Part shown: positions 36,564 to 44,899 of the stretch, in pieces | Layout: every line of letters starts with the position of its first letter | How positions within the stretch are numbered: position 1 is the first letter of the stretch | DNA from: an uncultured bacterium | GTDB taxonomy: Bacteria; Planctomycetota; Phycisphaerae; Phycisphaerales; SM1A02 | Direction: 5' to 3' | NCBI GenBank assembly: GCA_903898755.1 | Contig: CAIUGT010000051.1 | Location: 17,627-81,626, forward strand | DNA length: 64,000 nt | Translations under genes and position numbers: made by a program | The notes under the pieces: generated by a model | Seen by the model: the letters and a program-made list of their open reading frames with translations, nothing else | Database searches by the model: none | Told to the model about the DNA's origin: nothing

Positions 36564-37424
36564 TCATTGCACTTTGAGTTTGCCATTCATCATGCGCCAG
36601 TGACCTGGGTAGGTGCACACCAACGGATACGTGCCCGCCTTGGCGGGAGCAATGAACCACAACACGCCAGTTGTGTTTGGAGCAGTTAAACCCATGATTT
36701 CAAGCACTTTTGGTGAGTCGGGAACATATTGACGCTGCTTGCCGATGGCGCCTTCGCCAAGTTTGTCGGCGGCCACGCCAATTTCACTGAGAGATCCTGG
36801 ACTGCACACCAGCATGTTGTGCTGCATGGAATCTGGATTGACCATTTCAATGGCAACGATTGCGTTTGGGGCGACAGCAAATTCCTTTGGGTCCCACGCC
36901 ATCTTTCCTGGCACGCTTGTGGTCTTCAACATGACGGGCTTCCAAGCGGCAGCCGCCGCGGGGCGATCAGTTTCTGGCAAGGCAAAGATGGCGCGAATGC
37001 ACGCGGCTTTCACAAATCGACTTGTTGATACATGCGGTGAATCTTTGTCCGCATCTTTGGCGGAGTCTTGGGTCTTGCTCACAAGAGTTGGCGCAAGCGA
37101 TTTTAAATCCGCGGCAGGTTGAGCCGCAAGAATGGTGGCAAGATCATTGCGCGCAAGGCACGCGTCGCACGCTTCAATTTCCGACAAGGTTGCCGCGGCT
37201 ATGGAAACAGAAGCGCTCTTGGCTTTGGCGGCCAGCGCCACCACACGATCAGCCTGCGCAACACCCGCGTCACGCAGTGGATTTGCCGACTGCGTATCTG
37301 TGACAGCACTAGTCATTGGCGCAGAATGCGCATGATTTCCCGCTTCTGGCGTGCTTTGAGCGCTTGCAAGATTTGGCGGAATCGCAAGAACGCAAAGGCA
37401 CAATGCGCAATGAGAAAATTTCAT
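36564..37424 (-). CDS. Secreted azurin/plastocyanin-like cupredoxin protein
   Basis: This is a 286-residue secreted protein whose C-terminal third is a type-1 copper domain. Ligands can be read as His202 (MQHNML), Cys270, His275 and Met279 in CTYPGHWRMM, the same spacing as azurin, where Cys, His and Met are separated by five and four residues. The signal peptide (about 1-22) ends near NLASAQ. Residues 40-150 are Ala/Ser/Asp-rich and include a CDAC pair, a feature not seen in simple azurins. The likely role is periplasmic electron transfer. It may be an electron carrier for the neighbouring genes, but no oxidase is nearby. Confidence 0.8.
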   Translation of the reverse strand: MKFSHCALCLCVLAIPPNLASAQSTPEAGNHAHSAPMTSAVTDTQSANPLRDAGVAQADRVVALAAKAKSASVSIAAATLSEIEACDACLARNDLATILAAQPAADLKSLAPTLVSKTQDSAKDADKDSPHVSTSRFVKAACIRAIFALPETDRPAAAAAWKPVMLKTTSVPGKMAWDPKEFAVAPNAIVAIEMVNPDSMQHNMLVCSPGSLSEIGVAADKLGEGAIGKQRQYVPDSPKVLEIMGLTAPNTTGVLWFIAPAKAGTYPLVCTYPGHWRMMNGKLKVQ

Positions 37425-37477
37425 ACGTTCACAATAGCGCAGGGAACACTTGTTTGCGAAGCGGCTATCGAATCGCC

Positions 37478-39247
37478 CTACAACGGCGCGGGCGTAACAT
37501 CAATCTCATACAGCGTGACATTGCCGCTGCCTTCATTGCACACAACAAGAAGCGGCTTGCCATTGGGGCTTTGATCTGGCGCGATATACAAAATTCCCTC
37601 AGGCGCAATGTCCCCCGCTTCCAAGGCGTGATCGGGCTTGCCATCTTTATCGGTGTCATTATCCAAGTCCACCGTTGGGTCGCGCGGATTCACGTACGCC
37701 AAAAAATTTGGATGTGACGGATCGGAAATATTCCACGACATAATTCCACCAGCGCGCTCAAGCACGCAAAATAAAATTCGAACTCCATTGATGGTGGCCA
37801 CAATGGGCGTCTCGGGCTCGGGACCTTTGGAAGTGCTGCGTGCGTCGCGACTGGGGCTTTTCATACTGTCCATGTTGAAAGCCTTGGGCATTTGCTGCGA
37901 AATCACGCGCTCAATTTCATCACCGGAATCCCATGTTTGCTCGATAAAACCGTTCGGCGAAACTTTCCAAATGCTGACTGAACGACCTCCAAAACAGAAG
38001 ACGCGGTCGAAATCGCCATCTCCATCGTCGTCACCACGCAAAGAACTTACTTTCAAGCGGCCCATATTTTCCGGCTTCGACAAATCCTGCACGCGCATTG
38101 TGTTGGCAGCGCCAAGTTGCTTGGCGAAAGATTCCTCATCAATGGCGGAGGCTTTTCCTTTGCCATTACTTTTGCCATTGCTTTGCGCGTTCTTTAATTT
38201 TCCAAATTGCACCGCCTCGGTAAAATCATCACGCTCGCGGTCTTCGCCTTCATTGGCGGTGACCAAGTAACGCGCGCCACCATTTTCAAAGCATGCGACA
38301 CCATCTGGTTGGTACAAACCAAACACCGGAAGATTTTGAATGTGATTCGCGCCATCTTTATCGCTGGCGTCAAGGCCGCAGCCAGGCTTCATGAAATCTT
38401 TGAAGCCCAGCGGCTCTATGCGCTCCACCCGCTCATGTCCTGGTGCAAGATCAATAACCGCAATGGCGTTATTTTCCTGTAGAGTGGCGTAAGCCTTGGT
38501 GTCGTCGTTTGAAAGAGCCATGTATTCAGGCTCAATTTCCTGTGAAAACCCTGCGTTTGGCGTGACCATATGCATGCCTCGCTTGACCAAATCCGTTTTC
38601 TGTTTTTCAAACGCATCAAATCCGCAATCGCGAACAATTGGCTTGTCGGCGCCGCTCGAAATATCCACAACACCAATCGAACCAACTGGATCACTGTGTC
38701 CGTCGGTTGGCGCTTCGCCTTCATTGGCAACAAGCAATCGCTTGCCATCGTGCGTGAATTTAATCATGTCGGGATTGAAACCAACTTCAACTTTGGAAAT
38801 TTTATTTCCGTCAAGATCAAAAAAGCTCACTGAGCCATGCACATCCTTGCTCTTGGGCTGGCTTGCAATCGCGATCACATTGCCACCCACGGCTACGCTG
38901 TTCAGTCCGAATTGCCGAATGGTTTTAAATTGCTCGGGCTTTGTTGGATCGGCAATGCTGATGCATTCCAATCCTTCCGCGTTGTTGGTGAACCACAATC
39001 TTTTATTCACGGGGTCATACGCGGGAATTTCCGCGCCGGACATGTTCCACCAACTCGTTTGGAAACGGCTGAGCACATGCAACTTCAAGGCGCATTCAAT
39101 TGTTGCGCCAGAGGGAACACTTGCCGATGATGGCGGAGTTCCAAAATCAATTGCGCACACACATACGACGAGGAGATGAATCGCGTTCAGCATTTCCACA
39201 TTGTCCTTGGGTTTCAACAAATTATTCGCTTTGCGAATTGCCTTCAT
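37478..39247 (-). CDS. Choice-of-anchor I family secreted protein
   Basis: This is a 589-residue secreted protein matching the choice-of-anchor I family, large beta-propeller proteins sometimes found with alkaline phosphatases. Family features include LVANEGEAPTDGHSDPVGSI, EPEYMALSNDD, LQENNAIAVIDL, GLDASDKDG, YQPDGVACF, YLVTANEGEDRERDDF and, near the end, GPEPETPIVATINGVRI and LLVVCNEGSGNVTLYEID. A Lys/Gly/Asn-rich insert interrupts the middle. No C-terminal anchor is seen, as the frame ends right after the last motif. The start is placed at an ATG giving a basic N terminus before the hydrophobic segment; an ATG at 39193 is the alternative. Confidence 0.75.
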   Translation of the reverse strand: MKAIRKANNLLKPKDNVEMLNAIHLLVVCVCAIDFGTPPSSASVPSGATIECALKLHVLSRFQTSWWNMSGAEIPAYDPVNKRLWFTNNAEGLECISIADPTKPEQFKTIRQFGLNSVAVGGNVIAIASQPKSKDVHGSVSFFDLDGNKISKVEVGFNPDMIKFTHDGKRLLVANEGEAPTDGHSDPVGSIGVVDISSGADKPIVRDCGFDAFEKQKTDLVKRGMHMVTPNAGFSQEIEPEYMALSNDDTKAYATLQENNAIAVIDLAPGHERVERIEPLGFKDFMKPGCGLDASDKDGANHIQNLPVFGLYQPDGVACFENGGARYLVTANEGEDRERDDFTEAVQFGKLKNAQSNGKSNGKGKASAIDEESFAKQLGAANTMRVQDLSKPENMGRLKVSSLRGDDDGDGDFDRVFCFGGRSVSIWKVSPNGFIEQTWDSGDEIERVISQQMPKAFNMDSMKSPSRDARSTSKGPEPETPIVATINGVRILFCVLERAGGIMSWNISDPSHPNFLAYVNPRDPTVDLDNDTDKDGKPDHALEAGDIAPEGILYIAPDQSPNGKPLLVVCNEGSGNVTLYEIDVTPAPL

Positions 39248-39312
39248 GAAATATTTATAATTCGTGGTTTCTGGGTGTTTCAATGCTAATTTCAAACCTA
39301 CTCTTCCGATGT

Positions 39313-40581
39313 ATGAACCCGATCACGCCCACAAATAAAAGTCAATCTAGTGCGCAATTGAATGCGCTACACACCGAGTGGGCCACAACGTGCTCCGCAA
39401 AGTTCCAGCACCGCGTGTGGTGGAGTGATCATGTGCTTGCGCCTGGAAACGCGGCGTTTGCAGCGACACTTGCTGGAGTGCACGGACATTGCGTGGCATT
39501 TATTGATTCCGGCGTTGCGCAAAGTTGGCCAAACTTGCAGCATGAACTTGCTGGCGCTATCGCGGGGTTGCAAACCACACCGATGAAAATCGCGTCGATC
39601 ACCGCGCATGCAGAAACAACTTCGAACCTACAACACAGCGTTGGTGCGCAAACTTTGCTTCCATCACTCGCGCATGTTGAAATTATTCCGGGTGGTGAAG
39701 CATGCAAAGACGGATTGAAGTTTGCGGAGCGCGTTGCCAAAATTTGCTTTGATCACGGTGTGAATCGCCACGGAGCGGTCATTGCAATTGGTGGCGGCGC
39801 CGTTCTAGACGCGGTTGGTTTTGGCGCGGCCATAGCCCACCGCGGCGTGCGCATGATTCGCATTCCAACCACCACGCTTGCGCAAGACGATTCCGCCATG
39901 GGCGTGAAATGTGGCGTGAACATGTACGGCCAGAAAAACGCGCTGGGTTGCTTCACTTCACCGTGGGCGATTTTGTGCGACGAACATTTTCTTACCACGC
40001 TTCCTGTTGAACATTGGTTGGGCGGCTTCAGCGAAGTGGTAAAGATTGCACTGCTGAAAGACGCGCCGCTGTTTGAGCAACTTGAAATGTGCGCCTCAAG
40101 CATTTGTTTGCGCGACATGAAAGTTGCCACGCCCATTTTACGGCGCAGCGCATGGCTGCATCGCGAACATATTTTAAATGGTGGCGATCCATTTGAAGTT
40201 GGCTCCGCGCGTCCGCTTGATCACGGACATTGGAGCGCGCACCGTTTGGAGGTGCTCAGTCAATTCGCCGTGCCACATGGCCAAGCTGTCAGCATTGGCA
40301 TTGCACTTGACGCATGCCTGGCTGTTGAAATGCGTTTGTTGGATGCGTCCGTAGCCAAGCGAATTCTTCGGCTTCTTCAGTCGCTGCAACTTCCAATTTG
40401 GCATCCAATTCTGGAAGCGGACAATCAACTCTTCGCGGGCCTTGAGCAATTTCGCCAGCATTTAGGCGGAAATTTCGCCATTCCGCTTCTCAACGCCATC
40501 GGCTCTTCCCGTGAAGTCACGCACATCAGCGCGGAAGATTTGCGAAAATCAATCATCACTCTTCGTACACTTGCCTCATGA
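39313..40581 (+). CDS. eboD: EboD-like dehydroquinate-synthase-family enzyme
   Basis: This is a 422-residue member of the 3-dehydroquinate synthase fold, NAD- and metal-dependent. PGGEACKDG, GGGAVLDAVGFGAA, RIPTTTLAQDDSA and GGFSEVVKIALLKD (with the metal-binding Glu) are conserved, and DHGHWSAHRLE and PHGQAV supply the two His ligands. Sequence differences from housekeeping AroB, a long N terminus and its place with EboB, EboE, EboC and EboF homologues point to EboD of the Ebo cluster rather than shikimate synthesis. The start is uncertain: ATGs at 39283 and 39313 both lack a ribosome-binding site, and I prefer the second. The stop overlaps the next ATG. Confidence 0.75.
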   Translation: MNPITPTNKSQSSAQLNALHTEWATTCSAKFQHRVWWSDHVLAPGNAAFAATLAGVHGHCVAFIDSGVAQSWPNLQHELAGAIAGLQTTPMKIASITAHAETTSNLQHSVGAQTLLPSLAHVEIIPGGEACKDGLKFAERVAKICFDHGVNRHGAVIAIGGGAVLDAVGFGAAIAHRGVRMIRIPTTTLAQDDSAMGVKCGVNMYGQKNALGCFTSPWAILCDEHFLTTLPVEHWLGGFSEVVKIALLKDAPLFEQLEMCASSICLRDMKVATPILRRSAWLHREHILNGGDPFEVGSARPLDHGHWSAHRLEVLSQFAVPHGQAVSIGIALDACLAVEMRLLDASVAKRILRLLQSLQLPIWHPILEADNQLFAGLEQFRQHLGGNFAIPLLNAIGSSREVTHISAEDLRKSIITLRTLAS

Positions 40582-40883
40582 CCACGCCCGAAGGCAAGCC
40601 GCCTCTTGATCGCAAAACATTGATCGATCTTGGTTTCATTGATGCACGCGCGAAAGTTCTTGATATCGCCGCGTTTCTAGATCGACTTGATCGCGCGTCT
40701 GACGCCAATACGCCCACGGACTTTCGCGTAGACGCCATTCGATCAGCGCTTGAAATTGCTCGTGATAACTCGCCCGCTCGCGCCGAACGCATTTTGAAAT
40801 GTTGGAGTGATCCAACCACGCAACCAGTCGCTCACGCAGACGGCAAGGCCGCGCGTGGGGCGCACCCGCCTCACACTTCCTAA
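40578..40883 (+). CDS. Small helical protein in the Ebo-type cluster
   Basis: This is a 101-residue protein with no recognised domain, predominantly helical and charged (VLDIAAFLDRLDRA, SALEIARDN, RILKCWSD), with a disordered Gly/Pro/His-rich tail. Its ATG overlaps the EboD stop (ATGA), and EboB starts nine bases after its own stop. In other Ebo clusters a small EboA protein lies beside EboB. This gene holds that position but is shorter than the EboA I remember, and I could not match it by motif. It could be a diverged EboA or an unrelated partner. Confidence 0.55.
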   Translation: MTTPEGKPPLDRKTLIDLGFIDARAKVLDIAAFLDRLDRASDANTPTDFRVDAIRSALEIARDNSPARAERILKCWSDPTTQPVAHADGKAARGAHPPHTS

Positions 40884-40892
40884 GACAACAGC

Positions 40893-41714
40893 ATGTATAT
40901 CGATCCACACGTTCACATGGTCAGTCGCACAACGGACGACTACGCGCGCATGGCCACCGCGGGTTGTGTGGCCGTGACCGAGCCCGCATTTTGGGCGGGC
41001 TTTGATCGCAGCAGCGCCGCTGGATTTCATGATTATTTTCGCCAACTCACCGAAAGCGAGCCGCGCCGCGCCGCCGCATACGGCATTGCGCACCACGCGT
41101 GGATTTGCATCAATCCAAAAGAAGCGGAAGACCACGGCTTTGCGCGCGAAGTGATGAGCATGATTCCCGAGTTCTTGTCGCGGCCAAATGTGCTTGGTGT
41201 TGGCGAGATTGGTTTGAATCGCAACAGCAAAACGGAGCTGGCGGTTTTTGAGGAGCATTTGGAAATTGCCGCGCGACACAATTCATTGGTTCTCATTCAT
41301 ACGCCGCACTTGGAGGACAAACTGAAAGGCACACGCCTGATTTTGGACGCCATTGCCGCGCATGGAAAAATTAATCCCGCGCGTATTTTGGTTGACCATG
41401 TTGAAGAGCACACCGTGCGCATGGTGCTTGATCGCGGAATGTGGGCGGGCATGACTTTGTATCCCGACACCAAGTGCACCGCGGCGCGCGCCGTTGACAT
41501 TATGGAAATGCATGGAACCGAACGCATTTGGATTAATTCCGCCGGCGATTGGGGACACAGCGATCCGCTTGCGGTGCCCAAGGCGGTCGTCACCATGCGC
41601 GCGCGTGGCCACACGGCGGCGGACATTCAAAAGATCAGCTTTGACAATCCACGCTCATTTCTCTCGCAAAGCGGCAATTTCAGCGTGAATGCGCCAAGGC
41701 CAACCATCGCATGA
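40893..41714 (+). CDS. eboB: EboB-like TatD-family metal-dependent hydrolase
   Basis: This is a 273-residue amidohydrolase-fold enzyme. Metal ligands can be read as His6 and His8 (DPHVHM), Glu105 (GEIGLN), His136 (LIHTP), His169 (VDHVEE) and Asp219 (NSAGDW), the TatD-type set. The N terminus HVHMVSRTTDDY with TATAGCVAVTEPAFW is typical of the EboB group. TatD relatives are metal-dependent nucleases, but EboB proteins are part of the Ebo metabolite-trafficking cluster and the substrate is not known. The stop is overlapped by the start of a 27-codon ORF. Confidence 0.8.
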   Translation: MYIDPHVHMVSRTTDDYARMATAGCVAVTEPAFWAGFDRSSAAGFHDYFRQLTESEPRRAAAYGIAHHAWICINPKEAEDHGFAREVMSMIPEFLSRPNVLGVGEIGLNRNSKTELAVFEEHLEIAARHNSLVLIHTPHLEDKLKGTRLILDAIAAHGKINPARILVDHVEEHTVRMVLDRGMWAGMTLYPDTKCTAARAVDIMEMHGTERIWINSAGDWGHSDPLAVPKAVVTMRARGHTAADIQKISFDNPRSFLSQSGNFSVNAPRPTIA

Positions 41715-41794
41715 AAAATAAATCCGCTGCAGCAATTCTTTTTGCACTCGGACACATTCAAGACGCCATGCAAGCGCGCGCAAAAATTTCATGA
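41711..41794 (+). CDS. 27-residue ORF joining eboB and the MFS gene
   Basis: An ATG overlapping the eboB stop (ATGA at 41711-41714) opens a frame of 27 codons that ends in TGA at 41792-41794, itself overlapping the MFS start (ATGA). The encoded peptide begins MKNKSAAAILFALGHIQDAM and has a hydrophobic middle and basic ends. The two exact overlaps make translation by reinitiation plausible. It may be a tiny membrane-associated protein, a coupling device without a functional product, or chance. Confidence 0.45.
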   Translation: MKNKSAAAILFALGHIQDAMQARAKIS

Positions 41795-43347
41795 CCACGC
41801 ACATCCACGCACATCCAATCAACCAACGCAAGTGGCTCACGCTGTTCGCCATGACTGGAAGTTTGTGCATGATTCTTCTTGACACCACGGTGGTTGGCGT
41901 TGCGTTACCCGCCATTCAAACCGACTTGGCCATCACGCCACTTCAGTTGCAGTGGGTCATTAACGCGTATGTGCTCATGCTTGCCAGTTTCGTTGCGGTG
42001 GGTGGCCGCGCCGCCGACGCGTTTGGACGTGTTCCAGTTTTTCTTGTGGGCGTCATTCTGTTCGCAATGTCAAGCGCGTGGTGTGGCTTCGCAAGCAGTG
42101 GCTTTCAACTTGTCGCGGCGCGCGTCTTGCAAGGTCTTGGCGCGGCCATTATGCAACCCGCCAGCGCCAGCCTTGTTGTGAACAGTTTCGCGCCCGGCGA
42201 GCGTGGCAAAGCAATGGCTGTTTATGCGGGAATTCCCATGCTTTTTCTTGCGGCAGGTCCGGTGATTGGCGGCGCCATAACGCAGTACGCCAACTGGCGC
42301 TGGAACTTCTGGCTGAATATTCCAATCGCGCTAGTGTCCATTGCGCTCACCTATGTTGCTCGACCAGTTGATGTGCGCGCGCCCAAACGCGGAAATGATT
42401 TTGTGGGAGCAATTCTTCTTTTGACAAGCCTTCCACTCTTTGTGTGGGGACTTATGGAGGGCAGCGAACGCGGCTGGAATAGTCCCTCGATCGTCACAGC
42501 CATTGTGACCGGCGTCATTCTTCTTCCAACATTTGTATGGTGGGAACATAAGCATCCATCGCCATTGTTGGCGGTGAACTTGTTCGCCGATCCCTCTATT
42601 GCAATGGACGCATTTATTTTATTCGCAACACAATTCGCCATGACGGGTCTGGTGATTTACGGAAGTATTTATGCGCAAAGTGTTTTGCTATTTGATCCGC
42701 TCAAAGCCGGCGCCAGTTTGCTACCCATGTTGGCTCCCATCATTGTTGTGATTCATTTCGCGGGCCGCTTGTACGACCGCGTCGGAGTACGAAAACCAGC
42801 CCTTATTGGCACGTTTTTGTGTGTCATTGGCATGTCAGTGCAAGCCATTGCGGCGTCGCTTGCAAACTATCCACTACTGGCCACGGGCATGCTCATTCTT
42901 GGAACCGGAATTGGTTTTGTCATGAGCCCTGTGAATACGGATTCCATGAGCCGTGTCGCGCCCGCGCAGCGCGGACAAGTGAGCGGTCTGGTGCAAACGC
43001 TGCGGCAAATTGGTGGATCTCTTGGCGTCGCCATCGTGGGATCAGCAATTCTCTTGTCGCATAATTCCGAAATTGAACAACGCATGGAGCAAGTTCTGCC
43101 GCAAGAACAACGCGCGCCAGCGCGCGAACTTTTGCAACAAGCGTCCAAGGGAAATCACGCCGCTATTACCGAGCTTGCGGCGAACACTCAACTGCAAGTA
43201 ATTGAACGCGAGGTATTGGCCAGCAGCGTCGCAAAAGGTTGGTGGATTTGCACCGCCACATTGGTTGGCGCATTTATTGCGGCAACAAGGCTGCGTTCCA
43301 TGGCACATACACCGCACCTTTCCAACGCGCATACACCTTCCGTGTAA
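41791..43347 (+). CDS. MFS exporter of the DHA2 (EmrB/QacA) family
   Basis: This is a 518-residue transporter with about 14 hydrophobic segments, typical of the DHA2 drug/metabolite antiporter family. Motifs seen are LDTTVVGVALPAI in helix 1, GGRAADAFGRVPVF after helix 2, ARVLQGLGAAIMQP in helix 4 and GPVIGGAI in helix 5, the antiporter motif. The hydrophilic C-terminal loop near residues 430-470 is Gln- and Glu-rich. The gene is coupled to the upstream 27-codon ORF, placing it inside the Ebo-type cluster. The best inference is that it exports the cluster's product, or a drug-like compound, across the inner membrane. Confidence 0.85.
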   Translation: MTTHIHAHPINQRKWLTLFAMTGSLCMILLDTTVVGVALPAIQTDLAITPLQLQWVINAYVLMLASFVAVGGRAADAFGRVPVFLVGVILFAMSSAWCGFASSGFQLVAARVLQGLGAAIMQPASASLVVNSFAPGERGKAMAVYAGIPMLFLAAGPVIGGAITQYANWRWNFWLNIPIALVSIALTYVARPVDVRAPKRGNDFVGAILLLTSLPLFVWGLMEGSERGWNSPSIVTAIVTGVILLPTFVWWEHKHPSPLLAVNLFADPSIAMDAFILFATQFAMTGLVIYGSIYAQSVLLFDPLKAGASLLPMLAPIIVVIHFAGRLYDRVGVRKPALIGTFLCVIGMSVQAIAASLANYPLLATGMLILGTGIGFVMSPVNTDSMSRVAPAQRGQVSGLVQTLRQIGGSLGVAIVGSAILLSHNSEIEQRMEQVLPQEQRAPARELLQQASKGNHAAITELAANTQLQVIEREVLASSVAKGWWICTATLVGAFIAATRLRSMAHTPHLSNAHTPSV

Positions 43348-43411
43348 ACGCGCTTCAAGCCGCGCCCAATTTTTCAAGCACGCCCGCAAGCCAACTGCGT
43401 AAACTGCTTCA

Positions 43412-44071
43412 ATGAAGCGGCCAATCATTGGGATTTCATGCAATGTAAAAGAAGAAAACGGGAAAACTTTTTTCATCTTGCATAACGCCTATGTCAACAG
43501 CGTCACGGAAGCCGGCGGCCTTCCTTTGTTAATTCCGCACAATCCAGAACTCGCGGCGCAAACACTCGAAGCGCTTGATGGCGTGTTACTCACTGGTGGC
43601 GACGACATTGATGTGCGCGATTTCGGTCAGGCGCTTCACGCCAAGGCGGACCTCATGCCATCTCTTCGTCAACGTAGCGAGTTTGCGCTTTTACGCGCGC
43701 TTGATGAACGTCCCTCTCTTCCCGTGCTTGGAATTTGTCTTGGCATGCAACTCATGGGTGTGCATCACGGCTGTCCCCTCATTCAACATTTGCACGATGT
43801 CATTGCCGACGGTGACCGACATGTTGGAAATAAAGTTCACGCCATCCATGGCGCCATCGGCTCAGGTCCGGTGACCAGTAGCCATCACCAAGCGCTTGCA
43901 AGCGCGGGTCCATTTGAAACGCTCGCGCTCAGTGATGACGGAGTGCTGGAAGCCATTCGTCTTCCAACGCGCGCCTTCTATATGGGTGTGCAATGGCATC
44001 CAGAGCGGACGTCGGACGCGCATCTCGGTCTTGGCATAATCAAAAAACTCATTCTTGCCTCGCAAAAATAG
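43412..44071 (+). CDS. Class-I glutamine-amidotransferase-like hydrolase (peptidase C26)
   Basis: This is a 219-residue protein of the gamma-glutamyl-GABA hydrolase family (peptidase C26). The nucleophile Cys109 lies in GICLGMQ, with His196 and Glu198 in VQWHPERT completing the triad; LTGGDDID and TSSHHQAL are further family motifs. PuuD, the best-known member, frees GABA in putrescine degradation. The protein is a little shorter than PuuD, and the substrate is not fixed by sequence. Its place between Ebo genes suggests that it hydrolyses a gamma-glutamyl conjugate of the cluster's product; this is inference. Confidence 0.85.
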   Translation: MKRPIIGISCNVKEENGKTFFILHNAYVNSVTEAGGLPLLIPHNPELAAQTLEALDGVLLTGGDDIDVRDFGQALHAKADLMPSLRQRSEFALLRALDERPSLPVLGICLGMQLMGVHHGCPLIQHLHDVIADGDRHVGNKVHAIHGAIGSGPVTSSHHQALASAGPFETLALSDDGVLEAIRLPTRAFYMGVQWHPERTSDAHLGLGIIKKLILASQK

Positions 44072-44143
44072 ACGATTTCAAATTTCAACTCCAACTTTTA
44101 TCCAAACGCCACCACTGCTACGATTTCAATCCAGGAGATACCC

Positions 44144-44863
44144 ATGTCAATCGCAACGCTCGCTTCAATTTTAATTTCATTCAACGCACTTTCTCTGGAT
44201 GATGCGAAACAAGCCCCCAATGTGGAAAAGACAATATTGATTGCCAACTCGCAGGCTCCCGCCTTGACCGCGGATATATGGGTCAAGGGCGAGGAAGTGA
44301 AAGCCTTTGATCCAGACAAGGTCTATGTCATTGAATTTTGGGCGACATGGTGCGTGCCCTGTCTGAAGACAATTCCGAACCTCACTAAGTTACAAAAAGA
44401 AAATCCGCAGGACTTGGTTGTGATTGGTGTCGCAGCTTCTGAGAAGCCGCAGAAGAAAAAAGAGACATCGACTCCTTCCAACGACAAGCCTGCCGATAAA
44501 CCCACCGACCCCACTGATACCAAAGCCGTAGAGGAAGCAATGCTGGCGAATGTGAAAACATTTGTGACTCAGCAAGGCGACAAAATGGATTACCGCGTGG
44601 TGTTTGACGGCGACGGTTCCATGAGCCGCGAATGGATGCAAGCGGCAAAACAACGAACAATTCCAACTGCTTTTATTATCGGCAAAGGCGGGAAAATTGC
44701 ATGGATTGGACCCGCCAATCAAATTGAAAAACCACTGGCAATTGCGCTGGGAAATAAAATTCCAGGATCAGAAAAGAAAAAATCCGCGAAAGTTCCTGGC
44801 GGCGTAAGAGGTGGAACCGCGGCTGGAGAAACCCCCGCGCCACCAAAGAAAGCGGTTGACTAA
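44144..44863 (+). CDS. TlpA-like secreted thioredoxin
   Basis: This is a 239-residue thioredoxin-fold protein with an N-terminal signal-like hydrophobic segment and the redox site WCVPC (Cys70, Cys73). The layout (FWATWCVPCLKTIPNL, then PTAFIIGKGGKIAWIG) is that of the TlpA/ResA/CcmG group, which reduces or isomerises disulphides outside the cytoplasm. A Lys/Pro/Thr/Asp-rich insert lies between the active-site helix and the rest, near residues 102-130, and the C terminus is Lys/Gly/Pro-rich. A good ribosome-binding site, AGGAG, lies six bases before the ATG. Possible role: keeping secreted cluster proteins or the azurin-like protein folded. Confidence 0.85.
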   Translation: MSIATLASILISFNALSLDDAKQAPNVEKTILIANSQAPALTADIWVKGEEVKAFDPDKVYVIEFWATWCVPCLKTIPNLTKLQKENPQDLVVIGVAASEKPQKKKETSTPSNDKPADKPTDPTDTKAVEEAMLANVKTFVTQQGDKMDYRVVFDGDGSMSREWMQAAKQRTIPTAFIIGKGGKIAWIGPANQIEKPLAIALGNKIPGSEKKKSAKVPGGVRGGTAAGETPAPPKKAVD

Positions 44864-44899
44864 ATTCCCCCTGTCTTCCATTGAGCGAATGAACATTCA

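Noticed and set aside
39313..40581. Housekeeping 3-dehydroquinate synthase (aroB)
   Set aside because: Although the fold matches, the neighbours are Ebo-type genes, not shikimate genes, and the sequence differs from AroB outside the core motifs.
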